A DNA stretch of 64,000 bases from Massiliimalia sp050943535 (lineage in GTDB: Bacteria; Bacillota; Clostridia; Oscillospirales; Ruminococcaceae), in contig JBMNPJ010000005.1 in the NCBI GenBank assembly GCA_050943535.1, positions 1 through 64,000 on the forward strand, in the 5' to 3' direction. The notes under the pieces were generated by a model, which saw nothing but the letters and a program-made list of their open reading frames with translations, was not told the origin of the DNA and did not search any database. Below are positions 51,507 through 59,956 of the stretch, in pieces (position 1 is the first letter of the stretch; every line of letters begins with the position of its first letter). A program made the translations under genes and the position numbers.

Positions 51507-52531
51507 TGGCAGATATAATATATAAAAAATATTCCGTAAATTATGTGTTTTCGGATGGCAATGGCTTAGAAATTATGTTTTCAGATGGTTGGGCGCCTGA
51601 TATTATAAGAAATACGTTATTTTTTGTAAAAGATGATGAAAAGCATTTTTTTGATATTTTATCAGTAAACGGGGAGCCAAAAGCAAGAGCGGCAGAATAT
51701 GTTCAAATAGTTGTAAGCGGTTCCGAAAAAATTGTTTCAGACATTACAGAAGTGTGGATAGAAGTAAACATAAAAAGCGAAATGAATCCTCCAAGCTATT
51801 TAAAAACTGACAAAAATAAATATAACGTTGGGGAAAATATTTCTATAAACTGGAATAAGCCGCAAGAATCAAATTACGTTTTGGAAAGAAAAATAAATGA
51901 TGAAAATTACAGACAAATTTATTCTGGAGATCAAAATGTTTTTGAAGATACTGCGTTAACTTCTGGAAATATAGTATATCGTGTAAATTCCACTTCTCAA
52001 GACGTTGAAACTTTATACACCAATTCTGAAACAATTATAATTTTACCAGACATCCGTGGGAAACTTCTCGGCGGCGGTATCAGCAAAACCAAACCTGCGA
52101 AATTTGAGCCAAAGATGGTGTTCTCTTGGGATGGGGAATGCAAAAGCGATTACAATTATACAGTTGCTATTCCAGACATCAATAATGTTGCGGAATATAC
52201 TGTAGAACCAGGTATTAAAAAATTAAAATTGTTAATAACTTTAACATATCGTGATGAAAATAACGATGGAATACAAAATGGTAATGACGAAAACGGCTAT
52301 ATAATATATGCGGTGATCAACGGACACAACTATGCTGATGATTACATTAGCGATAATATGAAACCTTTTTATGTTTTAAAGCCATCTTCTGAATTTACGT
52401 TTGATGTATCAGAAAACGATAGAGTTGCAATTACTTTGGCTACACACCGCGAAGAATATATTAACTCCAAACTTGATTTTGAAATCAACGCTATGACTGT
52501 AACCCATTTCGAACTTTGGACAGCAGAATAG
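51506..52531 (+). CDS. Tail accessory protein, unknown
   Basis: A 341-residue beta-rich protein with a fibronectin-III-like part (NVGENISINWNKPQESNYVLER, about residues 110-180) and an EF-hand-like Asp/Asn loop DENNDGIQNGNDENG near residue 250 that may bind calcium. It is distinctly more AT-rich than the genes around it, a sign of separate acquisition. It probably decorates the baseplate or fibre; no family recognised. Confidence 0.6.
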   Translation: MADIIYKKYSVNYVFSDGNGLEIMFSDGWAPDIIRNTLFFVKDDEKHFFDILSVNGEPKARAAEYVQIVVSGSEKIVSDITEVWIEVNIKSEMNPPSYLKTDKNKYNVGENISINWNKPQESNYVLERKINDENYRQIYSGDQNVFEDTALTSGNIVYRVNSTSQDVETLYTNSETIIILPDIRGKLLGGGISKTKPAKFEPKMVFSWDGECKSDYNYTVAIPDINNVAEYTVEPGIKKLKLLITLTYRDENNDGIQNGNDENGYIIYAVINGHNYADDYISDNMKPFYVLKPSSEFTFDVSENDRVAITLATHREEYINSKLDFEINAMTVTHFELWTAE

Positions 52532-52542
52532 GAGGCGATAAC

Positions 52543-52890
52543 ATGGCAATTTACGGACGTAAAATTTCAGCAGGCGGGGGAGGTAGTGCTCCTGCGGTTG
52601 AGACGGTGACGGTGACACCTAGCGCAGATTTACAAGTATCAATTAGCATTTTAAAATATTTAGAAGATTGGAGAGCGTATCCAGTAGTTAAACAGTTGAA
52701 TTCAGCAAGCTCTGCAGTTACTATTCCCAAAAAATCTTTAATTGCTATTTATATGTATGGCCCACAAGCAAGTTTTTCCCCTGCTGATGGGGCAAGTTTG
52801 GTTACAACTGATACAGAAGAATCTTTATATATTTATGAAATAACTGATAATGTAACTATTTCTAACAGCAGTGGTGGAGGTATAAACTAA
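52543..52890 (+). CDS. Small tail/fibre-associated protein
   Basis: A 115-residue protein with a glycine-rich N-terminal linker (SAGGGGSAP) and beta-rich body. ATG 52543 follows AGGAGGCG. It lies between the fibre genes and the lysis module; probably a tail component. No family recognised. Confidence 0.5.
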   Translation: MAIYGRKISAGGGGSAPAVETVTVTPSADLQVSISILKYLEDWRAYPVVKQLNSASSAVTIPKKSLIAIYMYGPQASFSPADGASLVTTDTEESLYIYEITDNVTISNSSGGGIN

Positions 52891-52938
52891 ATGCGCAGAT
52901 GGATTCAATATTGGGAGGTACAGGAAGATGTCCAATGA
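52891..52938 (+). other. Mini-frame echoing the start of the next membrane gene
   Basis: A 15-codon frame begins MRRWIQ, the same as the gene at 53146 (MRRWIQ), before running out of frame. It contains GGGAGG that serves the gene at 52931. It may be a translational coupler or a duplication scar. Confidence 0.3.
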
Positions 52939-53149
52939 TATCATTGTAGCTCTTCTGGCTCTCATCGGCACTTTAGGCGGAAGCCTAGGCGGGATTCTAG
53001 CTTCTTCCAAAATGACCAATTACCGCTTACAGCAGCTGGAAGATAAGGTACATAAGCACAACAATTTTGCGGAACGGATGCCGGTGGTTGAGGAACAAAT
53101 CAAAGTGATTAATCACCGGATTGGGGATTTGGAGGAGTATCACAAATGA
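52931..53149 (+). CDS. Small membrane protein of lysis module
   Basis: A 72-residue protein with one N-terminal hydrophobic, Gly-rich helix (IIVALLALIGTLGGSLGGIL) and a C-terminal coiled coil (LQQLEDKVHKHNN...VVEEQIKVINHRI), a type found next to holins in Clostridia phages, similar in plan to XhlA. Starts at ATG 52931 after GGGAGG. Confidence 0.65.
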   Translation, partial: SNDIIVALLALIGTLGGSLGGILASSKMTNYRLQQLEDKVHKHNNFAERMPVVEEQIKVINHRIGDLEEYHK

Positions 53150-53400
53150 GACGGTGGATTCAATTTTCCAAAAAAGTAATTATCGCTATGACGCTGGTAT
53201 GGTTTGTCGGGGCAGTATTCGGCGCTTACATGGTATACCGAACGGGCGGGGAACTTTCTTCCCTGCTCAGCTTTATCGGTGCCCCGATGACTGTCGGAAT
53301 TTTAGGATACTTACTGAAAGCAGCCTTTGAAAACAAAGAGAAAATTAAAAAGAATGGAGCCGACACACAGCCGGAACCTCAACAGAAATTCCCGGAATAA
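53146..53400 (+). CDS. Two-helix membrane protein of lysis module
   Basis: An 84-residue protein with two hydrophobic helices (about 11-30 and 38-58) and a charged tail, overlapping the previous stop (ATGA). A holin or antiholin role is likely from position. Confidence 0.6.
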   Translation: MRRWIQFSKKVIIAMTLVWFVGAVFGAYMVYRTGGELSSLLSFIGAPMTVGILGYLLKAAFENKEKIKKNGADTQPEPQQKFPE

Positions 53401-53412
53401 AGGAGGATACAT

Positions 53413-53757
53413 ATGAGTTGGTTTGTAGATAATTGGTATATTGTTTTTGGTTTGATTGCCGTTGTATGCGTGGTAGTTGTTGCTATGATTAAATTCTTTC
53501 ATCTGCCTACGGACAAGCAGGTTTCCAACCTTAAAGAATGGCTTTTGTACGCAGTCACTCAGGCGGAAAAGGAATTGGGCGGCGGCACTGGACAAATCAA
53601 ATTAAGGCAGGTTTACGATTGGGCGGTCAGCAAATTTCCCTGGGTGCAGTTTATCAGTTTCACCACCTTTTCCGGTTGGGTAGATGAAGCACTAGATCTG
53701 ATGCGTGAAATGCTCAAGCAGAATCAGCAGGTAAAAACCTATGTTGAGGGGGAATAA
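53413..53757 (+). CDS. LLH-type phage holin
   Basis: A 114-residue protein with one N-terminal helix (residues 7-28) and a soluble part with KEWLLYAVTQAEKELGGGTGQIKL, the hallmark of the LLH holin family. It permeabilises the membrane for endolysin release. ATG 53413 follows AAAGGAGG. Confidence 0.8.
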   Translation: MSWFVDNWYIVFGLIAVVCVVVVAMIKFFHLPTDKQVSNLKEWLLYAVTQAEKELGGGTGQIKLRQVYDWAVSKFPWVQFISFTTFSGWVDEALDLMREMLKQNQQVKTYVEGE

Positions 53758-53759
53758 TT

Positions 53760-54827
53760 ATGACATTAAAAGGAATTGACGTATCATATGCACAAGGTAA
53801 TGTTAATTGGTCTCAGGTAAAATCTTCTGGAATCCAGTTTGCAGTTTTACGGGCTGGATTTGGTAGAGAAGTAAGTCAGAAAGATAAATATTTTGAACAA
53901 AATTACATGGCTTGTAAATCGGTTGGAATTCCTGTAGGTGTATATCATTATTCTTATGCTCAAAGCGTGTCAGAAGCCCGGACAGAAGCTAAAGCGTGTA
54001 TTTCTTGGCTTGCGGGGAAAACCCTTGAATATCCGGTGTTTTATGATTTGGAAGACGGTTCTATGACACATCTAGGAAAATCAACGCTTACACAGATTGC
54101 GCTTGCGTTTTGCGATGAAATGCAAAAGTCCGGATATCGTGTAGGGATTTACGCAAACAAAAACTGGCTTGTGAATTATTTGGATATGTCTCAGCTTAAT
54201 CAGTATCCTGTGTGGCTTGCCCAGTATAACAATCAGATTACATACAACGGTAAAGTTGATATGTGGCAGTATACCAGCACTGGCAGAGTGCCGGGGATTT
54301 CTGGAAATGTTGACATGAACGAATGTTATACTGTGCTATATGGCAAACCTGGCTGGATTCAGCAGGAAGGGAAATGGTGGTATCGCCACGCTGACGGCAG
54401 CTATACCAAAAACGGCTGGGAGAAGATCAGCGGAGAATGGTACTATTTTGATAAAAACGGATGGATGAAAACAGGCTGGATTCAGTACAAAGGCGGCTGG
54501 TACTGCTGCGCTGATAACGGCAAGATGTATCATGATACATGGAAATTGCTTGGTGGCAAGTGGTACGTATTTGACGCAAACGGAAAAGCCCATGAGGGAT
54601 GGTATCACTCATCAGACAACCGGTGGTACTACCTGAAACCCGAAACCTGCGAAATGCTCAAAGGCTGGTTGGAAGTGGATGGGCGCTGGTACTACCTAAG
54701 TCCGAAAGCCTCCGAAAACCTGAAAGAAGGCGAAATGGTGAAGGGTAAGCAGACTATTGACGGCAAGGTGTACCGTTTCGCTGAGAAAACAGAAGGCAAT
54801 GTCAAAGAGGGACAGATGATTGCGTAA
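53760..54827 (+). CDS. GH25 endolysin with cell-wall-binding repeats
   Basis: A 355-residue lysozyme. The GH25 muramidase covers residues 1-190: GIDVSYAQGNVNW, VLRAGFG, and the catalytic FYDLED. The C-terminal 150 residues hold at least six aromatic choline-binding-like repeats (GWEKISGEWYYFDKNG type). It cuts peptidoglycan at lysis. ATG 53760 follows GAGGGGG, two bases past the holin stop. Confidence 0.93.
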   Translation: MTLKGIDVSYAQGNVNWSQVKSSGIQFAVLRAGFGREVSQKDKYFEQNYMACKSVGIPVGVYHYSYAQSVSEARTEAKACISWLAGKTLEYPVFYDLEDGSMTHLGKSTLTQIALAFCDEMQKSGYRVGIYANKNWLVNYLDMSQLNQYPVWLAQYNNQITYNGKVDMWQYTSTGRVPGISGNVDMNECYTVLYGKPGWIQQEGKWWYRHADGSYTKNGWEKISGEWYYFDKNGWMKTGWIQYKGGWYCCADNGKMYHDTWKLLGGKWYVFDANGKAHEGWYHSSDNRWYYLKPETCEMLKGWLEVDGRWYYLSPKASENLKEGEMVKGKQTIDGKVYRFAEKTEGNVKEGQMIA

Positions 54828-54835
54828 CGAAAAAG

Positions 54836-54870
54836 CCCCGGACTAAATAAAGTCCGGGGGAATTATTGTT
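54836..54870 (+). terminator. Terminator at end of late operon
   Basis: CCCCGGAC (54836-54843) pairs with GTCCGGGG (54852-54859) around an eight-base A/T loop, followed by GAATTATTGTTT. Confidence 0.75.
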
Positions 54871-54971
54871 TATAGTAGTTTCCAGATTCCTAATATTAAA
54901 ATGATTAAAACAGCAGTAAGCCCAATGAACTTTAAAATCTCTATGACTAATCTGAAAATATCTTTTCTCAC
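54870..54971 (-). CDS. 33-residue hydrophobic peptide, toxin-like
   Basis: On the minus strand AAGGAGG precedes GTG 54971. The peptide has a basic N-terminus (VRKDIFRLVIEILK) and one transmembrane helix (FIGLTAVLIILILGIW). Size, charge and strong ribosome site recall type I toxins. It is the distal of two such peptides transcribed from the 55171-55199 promoter. An accessory holin-like role is the main alternative. Confidence 0.5.
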   Translation of the reverse strand: MRKDIFRLVIEILKFIGLTAVLIILILGIWKLL

Positions 54972-55012
54972 GGTTGATTTCCTCCTTGCTTCATGGTATA
55001 TTAGATAAGGGA

Positions 55013-55026
55013 GGGGCCGAAGCCCC
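55013..55026. other. GC-rich hairpin between the two peptide genes
   Basis: GGGGC/GCCCC with a four-base loop (TTCG on the minus strand, a very stable tetraloop). It lacks a T-run, so it may stabilise the mRNA or reduce distal expression rather than terminate. Confidence 0.5.
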
Positions 55027-55030
55027 AACC

Positions 55031-55144
55031 CTATTGAAAGAGTTTGATTAAGATAAGTACCCAACCGACAAGGGAGATTATCTCAATCATGAGCTTATTG
55101 AGCTGTTGCACCAGCTTGATAAGCTTTTTTATTTGTTTGTCCAT
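55031..55144 (-). CDS. 37-residue hydrophobic amphipathic peptide
   Basis: ATG 55144 on the minus strand follows AGGAGGTGG. The N-terminal half is a Lys/Gln amphipathic helix (IKKLIKLVQQLNKL), the C-terminal half a membrane helix (IEIISLVGWVLILIKLF). It is related in plan to the peptide at 54870-54971. First gene of the leftward unit. Confidence 0.55.
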   Translation of the reverse strand: MDKQIKKLIKLVQQLNKLMIEIISLVGWVLILIKLFQ

Positions 55145-55170
55145 ATTGACCACCTCCTCTCTATGTTTCT

Positions 55171-55275
55171 ATTGTACTATATCGTACCCAATATATCAAT
55201 AGGCGAATTGCCGAATATTCAACTTGATATATGTACAATTTGTATATTGTACCCGATATAAAAATATGGTATACT
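55171..55275. promoter_or_regulatory. Divergent promoters with GTAC-type operators
   Basis: Leftward: TTGATA (55199-55194), 17-base spacer, TACAAT (55176-55171). Rightward: TTGTAC (55247-55252), 17-base spacer, TATACT (55270-55275). GTACAAT (55233-55239) and ATTGTAC (55246-55252) form a perfect inverted repeat over the rightward -35, and a related ATTGTAC (55171-55177)/GTACCCAAT pair covers the leftward -10. Confidence 0.7.
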
Positions 55276-55300
55276 GAAAATAAGATTGGGGGAGGATTCT

Positions 55301-55492
55301 ATGCCAGCCAGTAAAGCACAGCAAAAAGCTGTGGCCAAATATATGAAAAACAATTATGATGAAATTAAAATTCGCATTCCGAAAGGAGAAAAGGAAAAGA
55401 TCAAAGTTTTTGCTGCATCTCGTGGAGAAAGTGTAAACGCATATATTTGTCGCTTAATTGAAAACGATATGAAAGAATCCGGCAGGGTATAA
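55301..55492 (+). CDS. Ribbon-helix-helix (Arc/CopG-type) regulator
   Basis: A 63-residue protein with the RHH pattern YDEIKIRIPKGEKEKIKVFAASRGESVNAYICRLIEND: an N-terminal beta strand for the major groove and two helices with the G-x-S-x-N turn. It would bind the GTAC repeats as a dimer of dimers and control both itself and the peptide genes. ATG 55301 follows GGGGGAGGA. Antitoxins of this fold are common, but RHH repressors of phages also are. Confidence 0.75.
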   Translation: MPASKAQQKAVAKYMKNNYDEIKIRIPKGEKEKIKVFAASRGESVNAYICRLIENDMKESGRV

Positions 55493-55510
55493 CCTTGCCG
55501 GATCTGCTTT
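55477..55510 (+). terminator. Terminator overlapping the end of the RHH gene
   Basis: ATCCGGCAGGGT (55477-55488) pairs with ACCTTGCCGGAT (55492-55503, one wobble) with a three-base loop, followed by CTGCTTTTA. The stop codon lies in the hairpin. Confidence 0.7.
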
Positions 55511-55803
55511 TATTCTACCATATTATAAATGGTTATCTTATTGGGAATTACCAGTTATTTCCGCACATAAAGTACCTCTTTCTCCAATAGTATCTGAAAT
55601 CTATTCCAAAGGTCTCCGAACGCCTACTATTGGGAAACGTTTCGGTTTTTTGTTTTGACCTTTGTTATGTTGTATCCTATGTTGGAAGAGGGAAATGTGT
55701 TACACCGAAATTAAAAAAATAAAAAGCAAATGCAATTGATCCATTTGTGGATTACAGCAATTCAGATTTTTATCCAAGAACGGTAAAATTAGTGATATTT
55801 TCG
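55511..55803. other. Right prophage boundary region, non-coding
   Basis: No gene is visible. CCAATAGTA (55584-55592) and TACTATTGG (55625-55633) form a perfect 9-base inverted repeat followed by a T-rich stretch (TTTCGGTTTTTTG). attR should lie in or near this stretch, but I cannot identify its core by eye. Confidence 0.45.
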
Positions 55804-55832
55804 TTGATTTTTTTGTTTAAATCCTTTATAGT
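55804..55832 (+). promoter_or_regulatory. Promoter of nucleoside hydrolase operon
   Basis: TTGATT (55804-55809), a 17-base spacer and TATAGT (55827-55832). The leader of about 120 bases shows only weak hairpins (GCATG/CATGC type near 55868-55885). Confidence 0.5.
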
Positions 55833-55956
55833 TATAACTGTAAAGAATATATGCGGTCAGGTGGACTGCATGGATAGATGCATGAGTTTTGGTATCCGAA
55901 AAAGCACATGATAAATAAGAACCATAAAACTGTGATTAAAGAAAGGAATTTTGATT

Positions 55957-56892
55957 ATGACCGAGGAAAAAATGCTTCAAAAACTTCGCAGACCCTATGG
56001 AATTGTAGACGTGGTACTGGATACAGATACTTATAACGAAATTGATGATCAGTTTGCTTTGGCGTATTTGCTTCGTTCTCCGGAAAAAGTAGCTTTAAAA
56101 GGAGTTTATGCAGCACCGTTCTGGAATCAGCATTCTTCCGGTCCGGCAGACGGGATGGAAAAAAGCTATTATGAGATCTTTAAAATTCTTCACCTGGCGG
56201 GGGAACATGGGTTGGATGACCAGGTCTTTCGTGGATCTGACCGGTATTTGCCGGACGAGACCCATCCAGTAGATTCTCCTGCGGCAAGAGACCTGGTAAA
56301 ACGGGGAATGTCCTATGATCCGGAACGGCCTTTGTATGTGGTAGCCATTGGAGCCATTACCAATATTGCATCTGCTTTGCTTATGGAACCTAAGTTAAAG
56401 GATCACATTGTAGTAATTTGGCTGGGAGGACACAGCTGGACCTGGCCTGTGACCGATGAATTTAACATGGTTCAGGATATTGCTGCTGCTCGGGTAGTGT
56501 TTGGAAGCGGTGTACCGCTCATACAGATTCCCTGCATGGGGGTAGCGGATCGGTTTGCGGTGACTGGTCCAGAATTAGAGTACTGGCTGAAAGGTCAAAA
56601 TGAACTTTGTGATTATTTGGTGAATATTGTCACTACAGAAGCACAGCAGTATGAGGAAGTGTGTAAAAACGGCGGTCTTCCTACTTGGAGCCGGGTGATT
56701 TGGGATGTGACTGCTGCGGCTTGGCTGATGGGTGAGGAGCTGGAACAGGACTTTTTGGATCACAGCCCCATTCCAGAATACGACAGCCATTACAGTTTTG
56801 ATCATAGGCGGCATTTTATGCGCTGTGTTTATCAGATTCAGCGGGACAAATTGGCGGCAGATTTGTTCCAAAAACTGCGAAAAGAAGTGTAA
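55957..56892 (+). CDS. Inosine-uridine-type nucleoside hydrolase
   Basis: A 311-residue enzyme with the family's calcium site D-T-D at the N-terminus (VVLDTDTYNEIDDQFAL, where the usual DTDPGxDD appears as DTDTYNEIDD), GAITNIASAL, and LGGHSWTWPVTDEFNMVQDIAAARVV. It splits ribonucleosides into base and ribose; the altered loop leaves the substrate open. ATG 55957 follows AAAGGAA. The GH20 gene follows after 12 bases. Confidence 0.85.
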   Translation: MTEEKMLQKLRRPYGIVDVVLDTDTYNEIDDQFALAYLLRSPEKVALKGVYAAPFWNQHSSGPADGMEKSYYEIFKILHLAGEHGLDDQVFRGSDRYLPDETHPVDSPAARDLVKRGMSYDPERPLYVVAIGAITNIASALLMEPKLKDHIVVIWLGGHSWTWPVTDEFNMVQDIAAARVVFGSGVPLIQIPCMGVADRFAVTGPELEYWLKGQNELCDYLVNIVTTEAQQYEEVCKNGGLPTWSRVIWDVTAAAWLMGEELEQDFLDHSPIPEYDSHYSFDHRRHFMRCVYQIQRDKLAADLFQKLRKEV

Positions 56893-56904
56893 GGAGGAGC
56901 ATAC

Positions 56905-58776
56905 ATGGGCATACTTACCTTTTCAGGCGAAGTCAGTGAACTGATGACAGGAATCCAGTATTTGTCAAAGGATTTAGGCTACGAAGTCGGAACATCCGGT
57001 TACCCTGTAGAAGTACGGAAAGGAGAACATGGACTGTCCGTTACAGCTGCAAAAGAAAAAGCTGTGATTGAATACGAGGAAAAGATCCAGTTTTTCCGGG
57101 GTTTGCGGATTCTCTGTGCTAGAAAAAGACAAAATCAGTGGGGCAGCTGTCAGGAAGTTCCCTGTTTTTCCAAAAACGGCATTATGTTTGATATGTCTCG
57201 AAACGCTGTCATGAAGCCGGAAGCGCTGAAAATGTTTTTCCGGCGTATGGCAATGATGGGGCTTAATTTGGGCATGATGTATACAGAGGATACCTATGAA
57301 GTGGACGGAGAACCGTATTTTGGTTATGCCCGGGGACGATATTCCGAAAGAGAAATACGGGATCTGGACGATTATGCAGATGCTTTTGGCATTGAGCTGG
57401 TGCCCTGTATCCAAACCTTGGCTCATTTGGAGCGGGTGCTTCACTGGAATCCAATGGACCCGGTGAAAGATACCGAGGATATTTTGATGGTAGGATCCGA
57501 TGCTACCTATGCGCTGCTGGAAAAAATGATTGTCAGCGCATCTCGTCCGTATCGTTCCAACCGCATTCATATTGGAATGGATGAGGCAGCGAATCTGGGA
57601 TTGGGACGGTATTTGGATCAAAACGGATATGAGTCTCGGGGAAATCTGATGGAAGAACATCTGCGCAGGGTTCGGGAGATTCTGCAAAAGCATGGACTGG
57701 ATGCGGTAATGTGGAGCGATATGTACTTCCGGTCAGCTTCTCCTTCTCGGGAATATTATGATCCTCAAACGGTGATTCCCCAGGAAATGGTGGACAAGGC
57801 ACCGAAAGATATTGGTCTGGTGTATTGGGATTATTATCATCATGATGAAGAAACCTATGAGCGCATGCTGAAAAATCATCAGAAGTTCGGAGCTCCGGTG
57901 TTGTTTGCAGGCGGAATCTGGACTTGGGCAGGCCCCAGTGCCAACTATGATAAAACACTGCAAACTACCATTCCGGCTTTAACCCAGTGCCGAAAGCTAG
58001 GAATTCAAGAGGTGTTTGCTACTGCCTGGGGCGACAATGGTGCAGAGGCCAGTTTGCTCACCATTCTTTACGGACTACAGATTTTCGCGGAATTTTCCTA
58101 TGAGGGCAAGTATGATGAAGCGCATGTCCGCCAGGCATTTGCAGAAACAGTGGGAGCCGATCCGGACAGTTTCCTGCATTTATCCCAGTTTGACCATCCG
58201 CCATTTCAGGCAGAACAGGATCAGGATTTAGAAGGGGTTACTGGACTGTGCAAACGAATTTTGTTCGAGGATCCTTTGATTCCTCTGTTTGAAAAAGATC
58301 TGGAAGGAAAAAATCTGTCCGCTTATTATCAGGATTTATTCACAGAATATGCAAAGTACGCCGAACAAGAAGGCGAACTGAAACTGTTATATGCTTTCTA
58401 CCGGGAATTGGCAAATACCCTGTACCACAAATGTGTGTGGAGAGAAAAGGCGGCTATTACCGTTCGCAAACGCAATTTGGAACAAGCTGCTATGCTTTCA
58501 GAATACGCCAGAACAGTGATTGCTGCTTATGAAAGCCTGCGCAAAGTATGGCGGGAACTTTGGTTTTCTGTCAGCAAGCCTTATGGATTTGAAATTATTG
58601 ATCTGCGGATGGGCGGACAGGCAGCCCGCTTTGAAAGTGCCGCAGCAAGAATGGGGCAATTTGCACAGGGAGATATTCCGGATATTGAGGAATTGTCTGA
58701 AGAAAAACTGCCGTTTTGCGATAATCGGTGTCAGTGGGAAGCGCTGATATCCGCTTGTAAAATTGCAGGAGTATAA
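56905..58776 (+). CDS. GH20 beta-N-acetylhexosaminidase-like enzyme, cytoplasmic
   Basis: A 623-residue protein with an N-terminal alpha/beta domain and a GH20 barrel: NLGMMYTEDTYEVDGEPYFGYARGRYSEREI, HIGMDEA (the Asp-Glu pair for substrate-assisted catalysis) and AGGIWTWAGPS, TAWGDNGAE. No signal peptide, so it acts on imported amino-sugar oligosaccharides. Co-transcribed with the nucleoside hydrolase gene. Confidence 0.85.
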   Translation: MGILTFSGEVSELMTGIQYLSKDLGYEVGTSGYPVEVRKGEHGLSVTAAKEKAVIEYEEKIQFFRGLRILCARKRQNQWGSCQEVPCFSKNGIMFDMSRNAVMKPEALKMFFRRMAMMGLNLGMMYTEDTYEVDGEPYFGYARGRYSEREIRDLDDYADAFGIELVPCIQTLAHLERVLHWNPMDPVKDTEDILMVGSDATYALLEKMIVSASRPYRSNRIHIGMDEAANLGLGRYLDQNGYESRGNLMEEHLRRVREILQKHGLDAVMWSDMYFRSASPSREYYDPQTVIPQEMVDKAPKDIGLVYWDYYHHDEETYERMLKNHQKFGAPVLFAGGIWTWAGPSANYDKTLQTTIPALTQCRKLGIQEVFATAWGDNGAEASLLTILYGLQIFAEFSYEGKYDEAHVRQAFAETVGADPDSFLHLSQFDHPPFQAEQDQDLEGVTGLCKRILFEDPLIPLFEKDLEGKNLSAYYQDLFTEYAKYAEQEGELKLLYAFYRELANTLYHKCVWREKAAITVRKRNLEQAAMLSEYARTVIAAYESLRKVWRELWFSVSKPYGFEIIDLRMGGQAARFESAAARMGQFAQGDIPDIEELSEEKLPFCDNRCQWEALISACKIAGV

Positions 58777-58813
58777 TTTTAAATTGTTTTAAAAATGGAA
58801 AAATAAAAAGGGA

Positions 58814-58842
58814 GGGAGCCTTCTGAATAGAAGAGGGCTCCC
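58814..58842 (+). other. Intergenic hairpin
   Basis: GGGAGCC (58814-58820) pairs with GGCTCCC (58836-58842), inner TTCT/AGAA. Without a T-run it may be an mRNA-stabilising or processing hairpin between the GH20 gene and the dehydrogenase gene. Confidence 0.45.
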
Positions 58843-58870
58843 TGCCCTTGTAAGAGAGGAAGCGGAGAAT

Positions 58871-59851
58871 ATGAAGCAGTTAAAAGGAGCAATCATTGGG
58901 TGCGGAGGATTTGGAAACCAGCATCTGAAAAATTTGTTGAATATGGAAGGGGTGCAGGTGATCGCCCTTGTCAACCGTTCCAGAGATCGTTTGGAGGAGA
59001 CTGTCAAGTTGGTGCCCGGTGCTCGGTGTTATCAGGATTACCGGGAAATGTTTGAAAAAGAAACGGATTTGGATTTTGCAGTAATTTCCACCATTCCTGG
59101 AGGACATGATGAAATAGAAGAAATGGCGGCTGCCCACCATATTCCTTTTTATGTGGAAAAACCTGTGGGACTGAATCAGGCAGAGATGGAACGGAAAGAG
59201 AAAATTGTAAAAGAGTCTGGAATTTTAACCAGTGTAGGATATCAGGAACGGTATAATCCAGATTTGCCGGAGCTGCGCCAATGGTTAAAGCAGCATCCAG
59301 TGGTGATGGCATACGGCGGATGGATCGGTGATATGCCAGGGGTTTCCTGGTGGAGAAAAAAAGAATCTTCTGGAGGGCAGCTGGTGGAACAGTGTACGCA
59401 TATTTTTGATATGCTGCGGTATTTGCTGGGGGAAGCCAAAACAGTTTCTGCTATGTCCCGGTCTGACCTGCACGGGGAGATTGAAGGATGCGACGTAGAT
59501 GACTGCGCAGTTTGTTCCGTTTCTTTTGAGAACGGCGTGGTGGCTTCTGTTATGACTGGATGTTTTCAAAAACCGGGAACTCCTGGATGGGTTGGATTTA
59601 CACTGGTTTGTCAGGACGGTATGGTGAAGTATGACTGGGGAAAAGGGCTGACTTTGTGCACCAAAGAGGGCGAAGTGAGACACAACTTCCCAGGAGACCA
59701 TCACTACAGAGCTTTGCAGGCATTTGTGGAAGCAGTGCGCCATGGGGATGCTTCTTTGATTCACTCTGACTATTGTGATGGGGTACGGACAGCCAAGCTC
59801 ACTTTAGCGGCACAGCAAGCAGCGGAACAGGGGAAAATTGTAGTTTTGTAA
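58871..59851 (+). CDS. Gfo/Idh/MocA-family dehydrogenase
   Basis: A 326-residue oxidoreductase with an N-terminal Rossmann fold (GAIIGCGGFGNQHLKNL), the E-K-P motif YVEKPVGLN with catalytic Lys, and the GGQLVEQCTHIFDMLRYLLGE segment with its His. These enzymes oxidise or reduce sugars and derivatives with NAD(P). With the two upstream hydrolases it fits a small sugar/glycan salvage unit. Confidence 0.88.
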   Translation: MKQLKGAIIGCGGFGNQHLKNLLNMEGVQVIALVNRSRDRLEETVKLVPGARCYQDYREMFEKETDLDFAVISTIPGGHDEIEEMAAAHHIPFYVEKPVGLNQAEMERKEKIVKESGILTSVGYQERYNPDLPELRQWLKQHPVVMAYGGWIGDMPGVSWWRKKESSGGQLVEQCTHIFDMLRYLLGEAKTVSAMSRSDLHGEIEGCDVDDCAVCSVSFENGVVASVMTGCFQKPGTPGWVGFTLVCQDGMVKYDWGKGLTLCTKEGEVRHNFPGDHHYRALQAFVEAVRHGDASLIHSDYCDGVRTAKLTLAAQQAAEQGKIVVL

Positions 59852-59956
59852 ACTTTCCTGGAGAAAAGTTACAGTTTCTTTACTTGCTTTTTATATTGGC
59901 TCATGATACAATGAAATAGTTTCATTTTAATGAATAATGGAGGATTGTGTGGTTTT

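Noticed and set aside
18572..55681. Nine-base match CATAGGATA (18572-18580) and TATCCTATG (55673-55681) at the two prophage ends as attachment core
   Set aside because: The copies are in inverted orientation on the same strand; integration must leave direct repeats, and nine bases can match by chance.
18427..55794. AAAATTAG near 18427 and near 55785 as a direct-repeat attachment core
   Set aside because: Only eight A/T-rich bases, and it would place the Cys-rich host-type gene inside the phage.
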